DNA of 64,000 nucleotides from Ensifer adhaerens (GTDB taxonomy: Bacteria > Pseudomonadota > Alphaproteobacteria > Rhizobiales > Rhizobiaceae), in the NCBI RefSeq assembly GCF_002940685.1, contig NZ_PNFP01000007.1, positions 124,001-188,000 of the forward strand, given 5' to 3'. Made by a program: the position numbers and the translations under genes. Below are positions 34,106 through 44,800 of this stretch, piece after piece. The stretch's first letter is position 1, and every line of letters begins with the position of its first letter. The notes under the pieces were generated by a model, which made no database searches, was not told the origin of the DNA, and saw only the letters and a list, made by a program, of their open reading frames with translations.

Positions 34106-34178
34106 CATGACCCGTCCGACGTCCCATTGTGTCGGGCCGGTCATGTGTCCGGGCGGCGGTTGGAGGAACCGCCGCCCG
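34106..34178 (+). other. Two tandem stem-loops between glxR and ttuD
   Basis: CATGACC (34106-34112)/GGTCATG (34139-34145) encloses GTCCGAC/GTCGGG-like pairing. CGGGCGGCGGTT (34150-34161)/AACCGCCGCCCG (34167-34178) is a 12-bp perfect stem with loop GGAGG. No T-run follows, so this may be an mRNA-stability or partial termination element separating ttuD from glxR. Confidence 0.65.
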
Positions 34179-34268
34179 AGACTTTCATGCAGTTTCAGCG
34201 GCCTTCTTGCGTTGGAATGACATATAAGGATGCAGCATCGCGAAGCGACATCCTCCAGGGGGAGATCA

Positions 34269-35537
34269 ATGCCAGCCATCACCGATCCACGCCGTTTCCT
34301 CGAAACGCTTTTCGCCTCCGCAGTCGCAGCGGCTGATCCGGAGAAAGTGATTGCCGCCAATCTGCCGGAGCGGCCGAAGGGGCGCACGGTGGTCGTCGGC
34401 GCGGGCAAGGGAGCTGCGCAAATGGCGGCGGCCTTCGAGCGCCATTGGGACGGTCCGCTCTCGGGCGCGGTCGTCACCCGCTACGGCTACGCTGCCCCGT
34501 GTGAAAAGATCGAGGTGCTCGAAGCGTCGCACCCGCTCCCCGATGAAAACGGCATGCTGGCCTCCAAGCGGTTGCTTGCGGAAGTCAGCGGACTGACGGA
34601 AGACGATCTCGTTGTCGCGCTCGTCTGCGGTGGCGGGTCGGCGCTGCTGCCTTCGCCGCCACCTGGCCTGACGCTGGAAGACGAGATTGCCGTCAACCGG
34701 GCGCTCTTGGCCTCCGGCGCACCCATCAGCGCCATGAACGCTGTGCGCAAGCACGTCTCGATGATCAAGGGCGGTCGCCTTGCCGCGGCCGCCTATCCGG
34801 CCAAGGTCGTCTCGCTGATCGTTTCCGATATTCCGGGCGACGATCCGGCGCTGGTCGCCTCCGGGCCGACACTGGCGGACGCCAGCACGCGCGAGGATGC
34901 GCTGACGCTGATCGAGCGCTACAGTCTGGACCTGCCGGCCAAGGTTATGGCGTGGGTCAACAGCCCAGATAGCGCTGCGCCATCTCCTGATGATCCGCGT
35001 TTTGCCCGTAACGAAGTCCGGCTGATCGCTTCCGCATCCGTCTCGCTCGAGGCCGCGGCTGCAGAGGCGCGTGCCGCCGGCATCGACGCGATCATTCTTT
35101 CCGATGCGATCGAAGGCGAAGCACGCGACGTTGGCGGTGTGCATGCGGCGATCGCGCGGGAAGTGGCCGGCCGCGGTCGGCCGTTCACCAAACCGGTCGT
35201 CGTTCTCTCCGGCGGCGAGACGACCGTCACCATCCGCGGCAAGGGCAAGGGCGGTCGCAACAGCGAATTCCTGCTGGCGCTGGCGCTCGGCATCGACGGG
35301 GCCAAGGGCGTCTCGGCGCTCGCCGCAGACACCGACGGCATCGACGGCTCCGAGGACAATGCCGGCGCTTTTGCCGACGGCACCACCATCGCCCGGCTTG
35401 TGTCGCAACGGCTGGATGCCGCAGCATTCCTACAGAAGAACGATAGTTGGTCGGCGTTCGACGCGCTCGGTGATCTCTTCAAGCCCGGCCCGACGGGCAC
35501 CAACGTCAATGACTTCCGCGCCATCCTGGTGCAGTGA
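34269..35537 (+). CDS. ttuD: Glycerate 2-kinase (TtuD/GckA, MOFRL family)
   Basis: 422 residues. N-terminal [20 protein letters not shown] and [19 protein letters not shown] segments, [31 protein letters not shown]; the C-terminal MOFRL domain shows [46 protein letters not shown]. It phosphorylates D-glycerate at C2, feeding 2-phosphoglycerate to lower glycolysis, and so completes the glyoxylate salvage begun by Gcl. Start 34269 is chosen from GGGGGAG upstream. It is 179 bases after glxR, with two stem-loops between. Confidence 0.93.
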   Translation: MPAITDPRRFLETLFASAVAAADPEKVIAANLPERPKGRTVVVGAGKGAAQMAAAFERHWDGPLSGAVVTRYGYAAPCEKIEVLEASHPLPDENGMLASKRLLAEVSGLTEDDLVVALVCGGGSALLPSPPPGLTLEDEIAVNRALLASGAPISAMNAVRKHVSMIKGGRLAAAAYPAKVVSLIVSDIPGDDPALVASGPTLADASTREDALTLIERYSLDLPAKVMAWVNSPDSAAPSPDDPRFARNEVRLIASASVSLEAAAAEARAAGIDAIILSDAIEGEARDVGGVHAAIAREVAGRGRPFTKPVVVLSGGETTVTIRGKGKGGRNSEFLLALALGIDGAKGVSALAADTDGIDGSEDNAGAFADGTTIARLVSQRLDAAAFLQKNDSWSAFDALGDLFKPGPTGTNVNDFRAILVQ

Positions 35538-35582
35538 TATCCGCGCGGCGGGTGCGTAGTCTGCCTGTCGTCGCTATCCACT

Positions 35583-36386
35583 TCACGCGAAATGGCAACT
35601 CACCGAGCCGTAGGCGCCAAAATCGGCGACGATCGTGTCGCCGCTCTCGGCTTCGAGTGTGCGGACGAACGAACCCGAAAGGACGATCTGGCCGGGCTCG
35701 ATCGCGTCGCCGCATTGCGCCAGCCGATTGGCAAGCCAGGCGATGCCGCGGGCCGGATGGTTGAGAACGCCGGCCGCAAGCCCCGTCTCCTCGATCACCG
35801 CGTTGCGTGACACGATCGCTCCCATCCAGCGCATGTCGACCGTATCGGGGCGCACGGCCCGGCCGCCGAGGATGAGGCCGCCATTGGCGGCATTGTCGGC
35901 GATGGCATCGACGATCGTGCGCGCCTTCTTGGTTTTCGGATCCGTCCTGAGAATGCGGGTGTCGAGGATTTCGAGCGCCGGCATCACATAGTCAGTGGCG
36001 TTCAGCACCTGCACGATGTTGACGCGCGGGCCCTTGAGTCCGGTCTTCATGATGAAGGCGATTTCCGCCTCGACCCGTGGCTGGATGAAGCGATCGGCGG
36101 GAATGCTCGCGCCGTCATCGAACAGCATGTTGTCGAAGAGCACGCCGGAATCGGGCGTACCGATCCCCAGCGCCTGTTGCATGGCATTGGAGGTGAGTCC
36201 GATCTTCCAGCCGATGATGCGGTGGCCGTCGTCGCGCTTGCGCCGGACCCAGGCGGCCTGGATCGCATAGGCGTCGTCCACAGTCATGTCCGGATGTCTG
36301 AGCGACAAGAGCCCGATCTGCTTTCGATCATGTTCGGCCTGGTGCAGGTTCTCGGCGGCCTTGGCGATCTCGGTTGCATTCAGCAT
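35583..36386 (-). CDS. 2-oxo-hepta-ene-dioate hydratase (HpaH-like)
   Basis: 267 residues, the same length as E. coli HpaH and similar throughout: MTVDDAYAIQAAWVRRKRDD, GWKIGLTSNAMQ, DRFIQPRVEAEIAFIM (metal-ligand Glu pair), NATDYVMPALEILDTR, DNAANGGLILGGR, EETGLAAGVLNHPARGIAWL. Family members hydrate 2-oxo-dienoates in aromatic meta-cleavage or decarboxylate oxalocrotonate. No other hpa or meta-pathway gene lies nearby, so this is an orphan copy and the exact substrate is uncertain. Start 36386 is chosen by homologous length; the ribosome site is weak. It converges with ttuD. Confidence 0.9.
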   Translation of the reverse strand: MLNATEIAKAAENLHQAEHDRKQIGLLSLRHPDMTVDDAYAIQAAWVRRKRDDGHRIIGWKIGLTSNAMQQALGIGTPDSGVLFDNMLFDDGASIPADRFIQPRVEAEIAFIMKTGLKGPRVNIVQVLNATDYVMPALEILDTRILRTDPKTKKARTIVDAIADNAANGGLILGGRAVRPDTVDMRWMGAIVSRNAVIEETGLAAGVLNHPARGIAWLANRLAQCGDAIEPGQIVLSGSFVRTLEAESGDTIVADFGAYGSVSCHFA

Positions 36387-36457
36387 GGTGCCCCCCGACT
36401 TCAGCGTTAGCAGGATACACCAAGGTCGCGACCGGCGCGCGCGCCGTCTTTGGGCGA

Positions 36458-37072
36458 TCAGAGGGGCTGGCTCGCGAGCATGAGGCCGAGGCCGATGAGG
36501 ATCGAGCCGCAGGCGCGGGGCACAAGGTTGCCCGCAGCGCCAGCCAGCCGCCCGAGCGTGAGCGAGGCGAGGAAGACGGCCGCGACATCGGCCACCGACA
36601 AGGCAAGGTTCACGAACAGGCCGAATATCAGGAACTGCAGCGATATCGGCATCGATGCCGCCGGATCGACGAACTGTGGCAGGAAGGTCACGAAGAACAG
36701 GGCGGTCTTCGGGTTGAGGATCTCGACCACGATGCTGTCGCGCAGCACGCCGGGCTTGACGGCTTCCGAGTGGGCGGCATGTTTGCCGACACCGAGCAGC
36801 ATGGTCGCGCCGAGCCAGACCAGATAGACGGCGCCGGCAACCTTGATCGCCGTATAGAGAAGCGGTGCATGGTGAAGCAGGGCGGCGAGCCCCAGGGTGG
36901 CGGCGGCAATGTGGACATAACAGCCGATATGGATGCCGAGTGCCGCCAGCAGGCCGGCCCTGCGACCATACGCCAATGTCTGGGCGGTCATGTAGAGAAT
37001 GGCAGGCCCCGGCATGAAGGCGAAGATCGCCGTTGCCAGTGCGAACGAAATCCAATGCTCCAGCGAAGGCAT
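36458..37072 (-). CDS. LysE/RhtB family amino-acid exporter
   Basis: 204 residues, five to six membrane spans. N-terminal MPSLEHWISFALATAIFAFM followed by PGPAILYMTAQTLAYGRRAG (the conserved PGP of LysE/RhtB), KVAGAVYLVWLGATMLLG, and EILNPKTALFFVTFLPQFVD (NPK motif). It should export amino acids or related metabolites at the inner membrane. GGGAGG precedes the ATG at 37072. It is oriented like the hydratase and 71 bases upstream of it, so the two may be co-transcribed, though their jobs do not obviously match. Confidence 0.93.
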   Translation of the reverse strand: MPSLEHWISFALATAIFAFMPGPAILYMTAQTLAYGRRAGLLAALGIHIGCYVHIAAATLGLAALLHHAPLLYTAIKVAGAVYLVWLGATMLLGVGKHAAHSEAVKPGVLRDSIVVEILNPKTALFFVTFLPQFVDPAASMPISLQFLIFGLFVNLALSVADVAAVFLASLTLGRLAGAAGNLVPRACGSILIGLGLMLASQPL

Positions 37073-37284
37073 GGGGGCTCCTCCCGAAATAGCCGGCACG
37101 CCCGGAGGCCGACGTCGAAACGTCAAACCATGCCGTCCGTGGCGCGATGCAGCGGGAGAACTACGCTTGGTTGCATCCGGTTGATATACGGCAGGTGCCG
37201 TATTTCGTCATTGTCGCAGGATCGCCTGTCTTGCCGTGGTTAAGCGACGGTGACTTTCGGGAAGCCTGACGAGGGAAGGCGACG

Positions 37285-37944
37285 TCAGCCGATGGGCAAG
37301 CCGATGCGCAGCGCATAGGCCGCGATCTCCGCCGTATTGTGCAGGCTGAGCTTGCGCATCAGGTTCTCGCGATGCTTGCGGGCCGTCAGCGGACTGATGC
37401 CGAGGCGGTCGGCGGTTTCGCGCGCCGTCAGCCCTTGGGCGGCGAGAGAGAGGATCTGCATCTCGCGGCGGGTCAGAGGAATGGGAGAGAGGGCCGCGCC
37501 GGTCAGCGGCGGCGGCTCGTGGCTGCGTGGATCGTCGATGGCGAAACGAACCGACTGGCTGAGGTAGATTTCGTTTCTGAGCATGGCATCGAGCGCGGCG
37601 TTCAGTTCGGCCGGGTCGCCGGTCTTCGTCAGGTAGCCGCTGGCCCCGGCGGCGATCACGGCGCGCACGGTGCGCGGCTCGATGTTTGCGGTCAGCACCA
37701 GGATCTTCATGCGCGGCGCGACCGTCCTGAGTTCGCTGATGAACTGTACGCCCGCAACGCCCGGCATGCCGAGGTCGAGGATCACCAGATCAGGACTGCT
37801 GGCGCGAACGATGGTCGTGAGCGTCTCGCCGTCGGCCGCTTCCGCAACCACCGATACGTGGTCCATGGTGGAGAGCAGCAGCTTCAGGCCCTCGCGAACG
37901 ATGGCGTGATCGTCTGCCACCACGATCGTCAGCAGTTTGCGCAT
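37285..37944 (-). CDS. Two-component response regulator, NarL/LuxR type
   Basis: 219 residues: receiver domain with acidic pocket VVADDHAIVREGL, phosphoacceptor Asp57 (LVILDLGMPG) and Lys in GYLTKTGDPAEL; C-terminal LuxR HTH (LTRREMQILSLAAQGLTARE, TADRLGISPLTARKHRENLM). It binds DNA when phosphorylated. It is divergent, with 68 bases between, from a hybrid kinase, which is its likely partner. Target genes are unknown. Confidence 0.93.
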   Translation of the reverse strand: MRKLLTIVVADDHAIVREGLKLLLSTMDHVSVVAEAADGETLTTIVRASSPDLVILDLGMPGVAGVQFISELRTVAPRMKILVLTANIEPRTVRAVIAAGASGYLTKTGDPAELNAALDAMLRNEIYLSQSVRFAIDDPRSHEPPPLTGAALSPIPLTRREMQILSLAAQGLTARETADRLGISPLTARKHRENLMRKLSLHNTAEIAAYALRIGLPIG

Positions 37945-38012
37945 GTAAGCAATCCTTCATCGAATTCGGCAATTCTCCGCGGACATGGCGTTGCATCGAG
38001 AGAGGAGCGGCA

Positions 38013-39812
38013 ATGGAGACTCGCGAACACCTACAACCTCTCCTGATAGGCTTATTATTTCGTCAATCCTACGCAGTGCTTTTTGCCAATTTCGCAATTC
38101 CACTGCCGGTTGCCTATGTCCTGCGCGACCTCGTGTCCTGGGACCTGCTGCTGTCCTGGGGCGCGGCGCTCTATCTGCTGACGTTTGCCCGCATCCTCCT
38201 CGACTGGCGATATCGGCGGCAAGCGGACGAAAGCCGGACGAGGGACTGGAGGCGATGGGCCCGGCGCTTTACGCTGCTTTCGTGGGTGTCGAGCGCCCTT
38301 TGGGGCGCGCTTGGCTGGCTTGCCTTCCTTCCGGACGAACCGCAGACGCTGGCCTTCGTCTGCATCGTGATTACCGGCATTGCCAGTGGTGCAGTGCCGT
38401 CGCTGTCGGCCTTTCCGCTCGCCTATGCCGGCTCGCTGGTCGCGATCCTGCTGCCATTCGCAATCCGCTGCTTCCTCGGGGAGGGGCCGATCTATGACAC
38501 CTACCTGATCTTCACCATCTGTCTCTTCGGCGTCGACCTCTACTACAGCCGCGTCACTCACGGGACGCTCGCCGAAACCGTGCGGCTCCGTTTCGAGAAT
38601 CTGTCGCTGATCACCAGCCTGCAGGAAGAGCGTGACAAGGCGCAAAGTGCGGATCGCTCCAAGTCGCGGTTCCTGGCCGCTGCGAGCCACGACCTGCGCC
38701 AGCCGATCCATGCGCTCAGCCTGTTCGTTTCGACGCTTGGCGCCCTTGGCCGCAATGGCGACGTTCCGGCGAAGAACGCCCGCGATCTCGCCGACCGCGC
38801 GCGCTCGGTGATCGCGAGCCTCGGCAGTCTGCTCGACGCGCTGCTCGACATTTCCAAGCTCGATGCCGGAGTGGTCACCGTGGCGCGCGAGCCGGTGTCC
38901 CTGCGGCGGCTATTTTCCGATCTCAAGGCGGAGTTCTCCGGCATCGCCAGGAACCAGGATCTCGACTGGCGCGTGGTGGCAACGGACGCATGGGTCGATA
39001 CCGACCCGATGATGCTGAAGCGTGTCCTCGACAATCTGCTTTCCAACGCCTTCCGCTACACGCGGACCGGTCGGGTGCTGATTGGTTGCCGACGTCGCGG
39101 TGCTGCGGTCGAAGTACAGGTCTGGGATACCGGCGTCGGCATTCCAGTGTCCGAGCAAGGGGCGATCTTCGAGGAGTTCGTCCAACTGCAAAATCCGGCG
39201 CGCGACCGGGCACAGGGGCTGGGCCTCGGCCTTGCCATCGTCGAACGCACCGCCGCTCTGCTCGGGCACCCGGTCAAGGTGGTTTCGACGGAGGGGCGTG
39301 GCTCGATGTTTTCCATCACTCTGCCCCTAGCGGTACCGCTCTCACCGGCACCGGCCGGACGCGCCCATCCCGCCGCCGCCAGCCAGCAAGGAGGCATCGT
39401 CGTCATCGACGACGAGCGCGACGCGCTGGATGCCACGGCGCTGTTGCTCCGCACCCTCGGCTACGCGGTCTATGCCGGGCGCTCTGCGGCAGCGGCCCGA
39501 GACCAACATGCAAGGGCGGCGCGCCGGGAGGCGGCACCGATCGATCTTGTCATCACCGACTACCGCCTGGAAGGCGGCAAGACCGGGATCGATGCGATCC
39601 GGGAGATCACGAGCTATCTCGGGCGGGACGTGCCGGCGCTGATCCTTTCCGGCGATACCTCGCCGGCGCGGCTCAGGGAAGTGACCGCAAGCGGCTACCG
39701 TCTTCTGCACAAGCCGCTCGATGCCGTGCGTCTGGAGGAAGAGATCGAAGCGGTGCTCGCCGAGACGTCTCAGGAAGCCGCGCGTGAGACGACCAGCACG
39801 GCTATTCGATGA
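38013..39812 (+). CDS. Hybrid sensor histidine kinase with C-terminal receiver domain
   Basis: 599 residues. Residues 18-180 contain about six membrane spans with very short external loops (no periplasmic sensor domain). Residues 190-215 are a coiled linker. His226 lies in AAASHDLRQPIHALS (H-box with the RQP variant). N-box NLLSNAFRYT (341-350), G1 DTGVGIP, G2 GLGLGLAIV (ATPase). A receiver follows at 460-590 with Asp516 (LVITDYRLEGG). The RQP H-box and this architecture are shared with proteobacterial membrane-embedded hybrid kinases. The membrane part probably senses a lipid or redox cue; the signal is unknown. GAGGAG precedes the ATG. Its end overlaps pbpC by 11 bases, convergently. Confidence 0.93.
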   Translation: METREHLQPLLIGLLFRQSYAVLFANFAIPLPVAYVLRDLVSWDLLLSWGAALYLLTFARILLDWRYRRQADESRTRDWRRWARRFTLLSWVSSALWGALGWLAFLPDEPQTLAFVCIVITGIASGAVPSLSAFPLAYAGSLVAILLPFAIRCFLGEGPIYDTYLIFTICLFGVDLYYSRVTHGTLAETVRLRFENLSLITSLQEERDKAQSADRSKSRFLAAASHDLRQPIHALSLFVSTLGALGRNGDVPAKNARDLADRARSVIASLGSLLDALLDISKLDAGVVTVAREPVSLRRLFSDLKAEFSGIARNQDLDWRVVATDAWVDTDPMMLKRVLDNLLSNAFRYTRTGRVLIGCRRRGAAVEVQVWDTGVGIPVSEQGAIFEEFVQLQNPARDRAQGLGLGLAIVERTAALLGHPVKVVSTEGRGSMFSITLPLAVPLSPAPAGRAHPAAASQQGGIVVIDDERDALDATALLLRTLGYAVYAGRSAAAARDQHARAARREAAPIDLVITDYRLEGGKTGIDAIREITSYLGRDVPALILSGDTSPARLREVTASGYRLLHKPLDAVRLEEEIEAVLAETSQEAARETTSTAIR

Positions 39813-41883
39813 AGACGCGCACGCTGGCGGCGCGGCCGACGGAATCTATCACCGTCAGCGTCGAATAGCCGGCGCCATCCGGTTGCCACTGCGTTACCCG
39901 CCGACGGGTGAGTTCTGGCAGCGGCTTGCCGTTGGCCAGCCACCGGAACGGCGCCCGGCCGCCCTGGAGCTTGAGCGTCAGCGGCGAGAGCGCCTGGTGA
40001 TCCGCCCCGAGTTCGACGCGCGCGCCTTCGGGCGGGAAGACGATCTGCGGCGCTGGCTCGCGCGCCGAAGCATTGACGAGGCCGTTCGCCGTCAGCGAGA
40101 ACCGGCGCTGGCTGATCGGCAGTTCGGCTTGAGAAATGCGGACCGCGCCGGCCGGGGCATCTGGCAGCGGCGTGATGCCGAATCCGGACTTGGCGAAGCC
40201 TTCAAAGAGAATGGGGGCAGCGCTGCCATAGCCGGTGAGGCCCGGGACAGCACCGTTGTCAGGGCGCCCGACCCAGACGCCGAGCACATGGCGTCCGTCA
40301 TAGCCGACCGACCAGGCATCGCGGTAGCCGTAGCTGGTGCCGGTCTTGTAGGCGATGCCGCGCTGGCGGCTGCCGGCTGGCGGCAGCACGCCCGAGAGCG
40401 CGTCGGAGACCTGCCAGACGGCGACGGGCGAAAGTACCGGCTCCGCTTCAATCAGGCCAGCCTTGCCATCGACCCCGTCGCCGAGCCGGAGAGGGAAGCC
40501 GCGATTGGCAAGCGCCGCATAGAGTTGGACGAGATCGCGCAGCGAAAGCCCGACGCCGCCGAGACCGATCGCTAGTCCCGGTGCCTCGCCGGCAGGAAGC
40601 GCCGGCTTCACCTCGCCGCGGCGAAAGCGCATCATCAGTTCGGCCGGGCCGACCGCGTCGAGAAGGCGGATCGCCGGTACGTTCAAGGACAGTTGCAGCG
40701 CTTCGCGCACGCTGACATCGCCCTGGTAGCTCATGTCGAAATTGCGCGGACGATAGCCGAAGAAGTCCGCCGGCCGGTCCTCGATGATCGTTTCCTGGCT
40801 GACGAGCCCTTCCTCGAAGGCAAGGCCGTAGATGAAGGGTTTGAGGGTGGACCCCGGCGAGCGCGTGATCCGGGTCATGTCGATCCAGCCGGAGCGGCTC
40901 GCATCGAAATAGTCGGCCGATCCGACCGAAGCCACGATCTCGCCGGTCTTCGCGTCGGCCATGACCATGGCGACCGAAACCTTCGGTCCGAGCTTCGCGG
41001 CGCCATCCCTTGCAACGGCCTCGAGGTTGCTCTGAACCGCAAGGCGCAAGGTCGTCTGGTGCCGAACGGCCTTCGGGTCCTTGCGCAAGGCGCGCTCGGC
41101 AAGATGCGCGGCATAGGCGGGAAGCTGCAGCCGGCGCGACGGGACGGAGGTGGCGATCGCGCGCTCGGCTTCACCGTCGCCAATCACGTCAGCAACGGCG
41201 AGACGCGCCAACACCCGCTCGCGGGCGGCGACGGCGGCGGCATGGTTGCGGTCGGGGCGGCGCTTTTCCGGCAATTGCGGCAGCGCGACGAGCAGTGCCG
41301 CTTCGCCCGCCGTCAGCCGTTTCGGCTCCTTGCCGAGCCAGGAGAGGCTTGCCGCGCGCACGCCCTCGATATTGCCGCCATAGGGCGCGTGGGTCAGGTA
41401 GAGGTTGAGGATCTGCTCCTTCGTCAGCCGCCTTTCGATCTGGATGGCGCGGGCGATCTGCAGGAGCTTCGCCGTGATGGAGCGCTGCTGTCGCGGCTCG
41501 ATCAGGCGGGCGACCTGCATGGAAAGCGTCGAGGCGCCCGAGACGATCCGGCCGTTGCTGACGAACTGCAAAGCGGCGCGACCGAGCGCCAGCAGGTCGA
41601 CGCCCGAATGCTCCTCAAAGCGCTGGTCCTCATAGGCGATCAGCATCTTCAGGAACTGCGGATCGACATCGTCGACCGTCGTCTTCAGCCGCCAGAAACC
41701 GTCGGGCGTCGCAAAGGCGCGCAGCAACTGTCCGTTGGCATCGTCCACCTCGCGCGAGACGATGTCCGCCTGCGCAAGCGGCGGCGGAAAGGCCTCATCG
41801 GCCTTCTCGATCGCAAAGCCCGTCAGCCCCGTCAGAAGCAAGCAGACGGGCAAGGCGATCAGCAGTTTGCGCCGAATCGACAT
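39802..41883 (-). CDS. pbpC: Penicillin-binding protein 1C (bifunctional glycosyltransferase/transpeptidase)
   Basis: 693 residues. One N-terminal membrane anchor (LLIALPVCLLLTGLTGFAI). GT51 glycosyltransferase: AYEDQRFEEHSGVDLLALGR and ASTLSMQVARLIEP. Transpeptidase: SPGSTLKPFIYG (SxxK), LSLNVPAI (SxN), AYKTGTSYGYRDAW (KTG). The C-terminal BiPBP_C domain (about 610-693) matches PBP1C. It polymerises and cross-links peptidoglycan in the periplasm. It starts 8 bases after the alpha-2-macroglobulin gene, the arrangement known for yfhM-pbpC, in which the pair is thought to guard the periplasm after breaches of the wall. Confidence 0.95.
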   Translation of the reverse strand: MSIRRKLLIALPVCLLLTGLTGFAIEKADEAFPPPLAQADIVSREVDDANGQLLRAFATPDGFWRLKTTVDDVDPQFLKMLIAYEDQRFEEHSGVDLLALGRAALQFVSNGRIVSGASTLSMQVARLIEPRQQRSITAKLLQIARAIQIERRLTKEQILNLYLTHAPYGGNIEGVRAASLSWLGKEPKRLTAGEAALLVALPQLPEKRRPDRNHAAAVAARERVLARLAVADVIGDGEAERAIATSVPSRRLQLPAYAAHLAERALRKDPKAVRHQTTLRLAVQSNLEAVARDGAAKLGPKVSVAMVMADAKTGEIVASVGSADYFDASRSGWIDMTRITRSPGSTLKPFIYGLAFEEGLVSQETIIEDRPADFFGYRPRNFDMSYQGDVSVREALQLSLNVPAIRLLDAVGPAELMMRFRRGEVKPALPAGEAPGLAIGLGGVGLSLRDLVQLYAALANRGFPLRLGDGVDGKAGLIEAEPVLSPVAVWQVSDALSGVLPPAGSRQRGIAYKTGTSYGYRDAWSVGYDGRHVLGVWVGRPDNGAVPGLTGYGSAAPILFEGFAKSGFGITPLPDAPAGAVRISQAELPISQRRFSLTANGLVNASAREPAPQIVFPPEGARVELGADHQALSPLTLKLQGGRAPFRWLANGKPLPELTRRRVTQWQPDGAGYSTLTVIDSVGRAASVRVFIE

Positions 41884-41891
41884 GATCTTGC

Positions 41892-44800
41892 CTATTGCGC
41901 CGCCAGAACCTCCATCCGTCCGGTCGCGGTGCGGGCCGAAAGCTGCGGCCGGTACATGTCCTCAACGCTTGCGGCCGGATGGTCATAGGTGCCCGGCGTC
42001 ACGGCGCGCACGACATAGGCGAGCGTGACTTCGCGACCGGCTCCGCTGCTGCGGTCGAGTGCCGCGACGAAGCGGTCGTTGCGGAACTCCGTATGGGTCG
42101 CGGTGATCTCGCCGAGCCACTCGAAGTTGCTAAGCTGGGCGCTGTCGACGAGGCTCGGATTGTCGATCTGGAAGCCGGCCGGCAGGAGGTCGGTGACGAG
42201 CACGCGCGACGGCCATTCGTTGGTTTCCGTGACCTTCAGCACGACGACGTAGCGTTCGTTCTGCCGAGCCTCCATGACATTGGCCTCGGCGCCATCGAGC
42301 GTGTAGTAGGTGCGCTCGATGGTAAAGCCGTCGCCGCCGGCCGAAAGTGGCTGGGCGGGTGCGGCGACCGTGGTGACCACGGCCGAAACCGGATCGGCAC
42401 CCTGGTTGCGGATCACCACCGGATGGGTGATGAGCGCGTCGCCAGTCATCTGGGCGGCATAGCTGCCGGTCTTCGATGCGCCGTTGACGTCGAGCGCCAT
42501 GTCCTCGTCGCCATTCTGGATGGCGCGGGCGGCAAGCAGCATCCAGGCCTGTTCCTGGGTGCTGGTATAGGTCTTCTGTTCCCATTCGCGGGAGACCATT
42601 TTCGATAGCTCTGGAACGATCGGCGGAACCGGTCGGCTCTCGGCCGCGAGCGCGAGCACCGCCGCGCCGTCACGCAGCGACGAGCCGTAGTCGGAGCGCG
42701 ACAGGCTGACATTGACGAGACCCGTCGACATGTTCGCCGCGTTGGCAAACGTGTCTTGCGCCCCTTGAGCATCGCCATACAGCGAAAGCGCTGCCGCGAT
42801 ATGGGCCTTGGCGAGCGGCGTCGGGAAGTCGTTGATCAGTGTGTTCGCGTAGTAGCGCAGGTCGTTGATCGCCGCCTTGCGGTTTCGCGCAAGCACGTAC
42901 AGCGCATAGGCGATCTCGTTGCCGCGATCCTTGGCATTGGTGTCGTAGCTGACGCCGTTCTGCAGGTTTTCCAGTGCCTGAACCATGGCGGCCTCCGGCA
43001 CGTCGTATTTCTGCTCGCGGGCGCGGGTCAGGAAGTCGGTGACATAGGCGTCGAGCCAGAGGTCGCCGTAGCCCGGCCCCCAGAGGCCGAAGCTGCCCGA
43101 CGAGGACTGGTTGGAGAGCACGCGGTAGATCGCCTCCTGCACCCGCTTCGTCACGCCCTCGTCATCGGCAAGGCCGGACTGCTTGGCGAGTTCGCTCAAG
43201 TAGAGCAGCGGCAGCGCACGGCTGGTCGTTTGCTCCGTGCAGCCATAGGGATAGCGATCGAGGGTCATCAGCAGTGCCGGCATGTCGAAGGCGGCAGAGC
43301 GGGTGACGCTGAGGTTGACGGAAGCACCCTGCAGGATGCTGTCTGCCAGCAACTGCCCATCGACCGTCAGGCTGCTTCCGGGCGCGATCGAGACCACCTG
43401 CCGCTGTGTCACCGGCAGAGTTGCCGGACGCACGAGCAGATCGAGCGACTGTTCGAGCGAAAGGCCGTTGGCTCCGGTCAGCGCCACGGTGACGACACCG
43501 TTGCCGGGATATTGCCCGACCACCGGCAGCGTGATGGAGGAGCGGCCGCCCTGGTCCAGGGTGACCGCGCTGCCCGTTCCCGGTTGTTCGACCGTGGCCT
43601 GGCCGCTGGTCGTCACCTGGATCTGGTAGTCGCCGGCCGGGGCGTCGGTATTGGCGATATCGAGCCTCAGCTCCGACCGGTCTCCGGGCGCCAGGAACCG
43701 CGGCAGGCTTGCGGTGACGACCACGGGATCGCGGATCACCACGTCGCGGGTGGCGTGGCCGACCCCGGCTTTCGTCCAGGCGACGGCCATCAGGCGCGCC
43801 GTGCCGTTGAATTGCGGGATATCGAAGCTGACGGTTGCCTTGCCGTCCCCGTCGAGCTGCACCGGTCCTTCGAAGAAGGCGACCAGCTTTTCCGTGGGCG
43901 GGCTGCCCTGGAGCGCGACCTGGCCGCCATCGCCGCCGGTGCGCAGTTTTCCGGTAGCGCCGAGCGAACCGTCAATCAGGCGGCCGTAGAGGTCGCGGAT
44001 CTCAAGACCAAGCTGCCGCTGGCCGAAATACCAGGCTTCCGGGTTCGGCGGCTCGTAGCGGGCGAGGTTGAGAATGCCGACATCGACGGCGGCAATCGTT
44101 ACATAGGCTTCTTCGTTTGCGCCGGCACCTGCAACCTGAAGGCTGATGTCGAGCGGCTGGCGCGGCTCCATCTTTTCGGGCGCGTTAAGCGTGACGGCGA
44201 GCTTGCGCTCGGCCGGATCGACCGAGAGCCACTTGATGCCGATGGCGCGCATCGGCATGCGGCTTTCCTGGGCGTCACCCGGCCGGTAGAGCGTGGCGGT
44301 GACATAGGCGCCGGCGCCCCAGGCGTCGGTCACCGGCAGTTCGACTTCGCCACCTTCAGCCGCAATCGATGCCGTCTCAGTCGTGATCAGGTTCTCGGTG
44401 CCGACGGTCACCAGCAGTTCGCCGGCAAAACGCGGCGAGACCTTGAGCTTGGCTGTGTCGCCGACCGCATATTTCTCCTTGTCGAGCGCGATTTCCAGGC
44501 CGTCAGGCGTTTCCGTGGAGGTGGCGGCGACATACCAGCCGGCGTCGAATTCGACGCTTGAAGTCGGGCCGTCGACCGCGGCCGTCTCGACTTCCAGACG
44601 ATAGCGCCCCCAACCGACAGGCACGGAGATATCGCCGCCGTCTTCCGTCAGGTCGACGCTGCCATTGGCCACCTGTTTGGTGGTAACGACGGGCTCGTAT
44701 TTCCAGGCGCTGCCGTCGCGATACCAGTGATAGTTCCGCTCGACGCTGATCAGCTTCCAGAGGAGCCCCGGCATGGCGATCTTGGCGCCGGCCGGATCGA

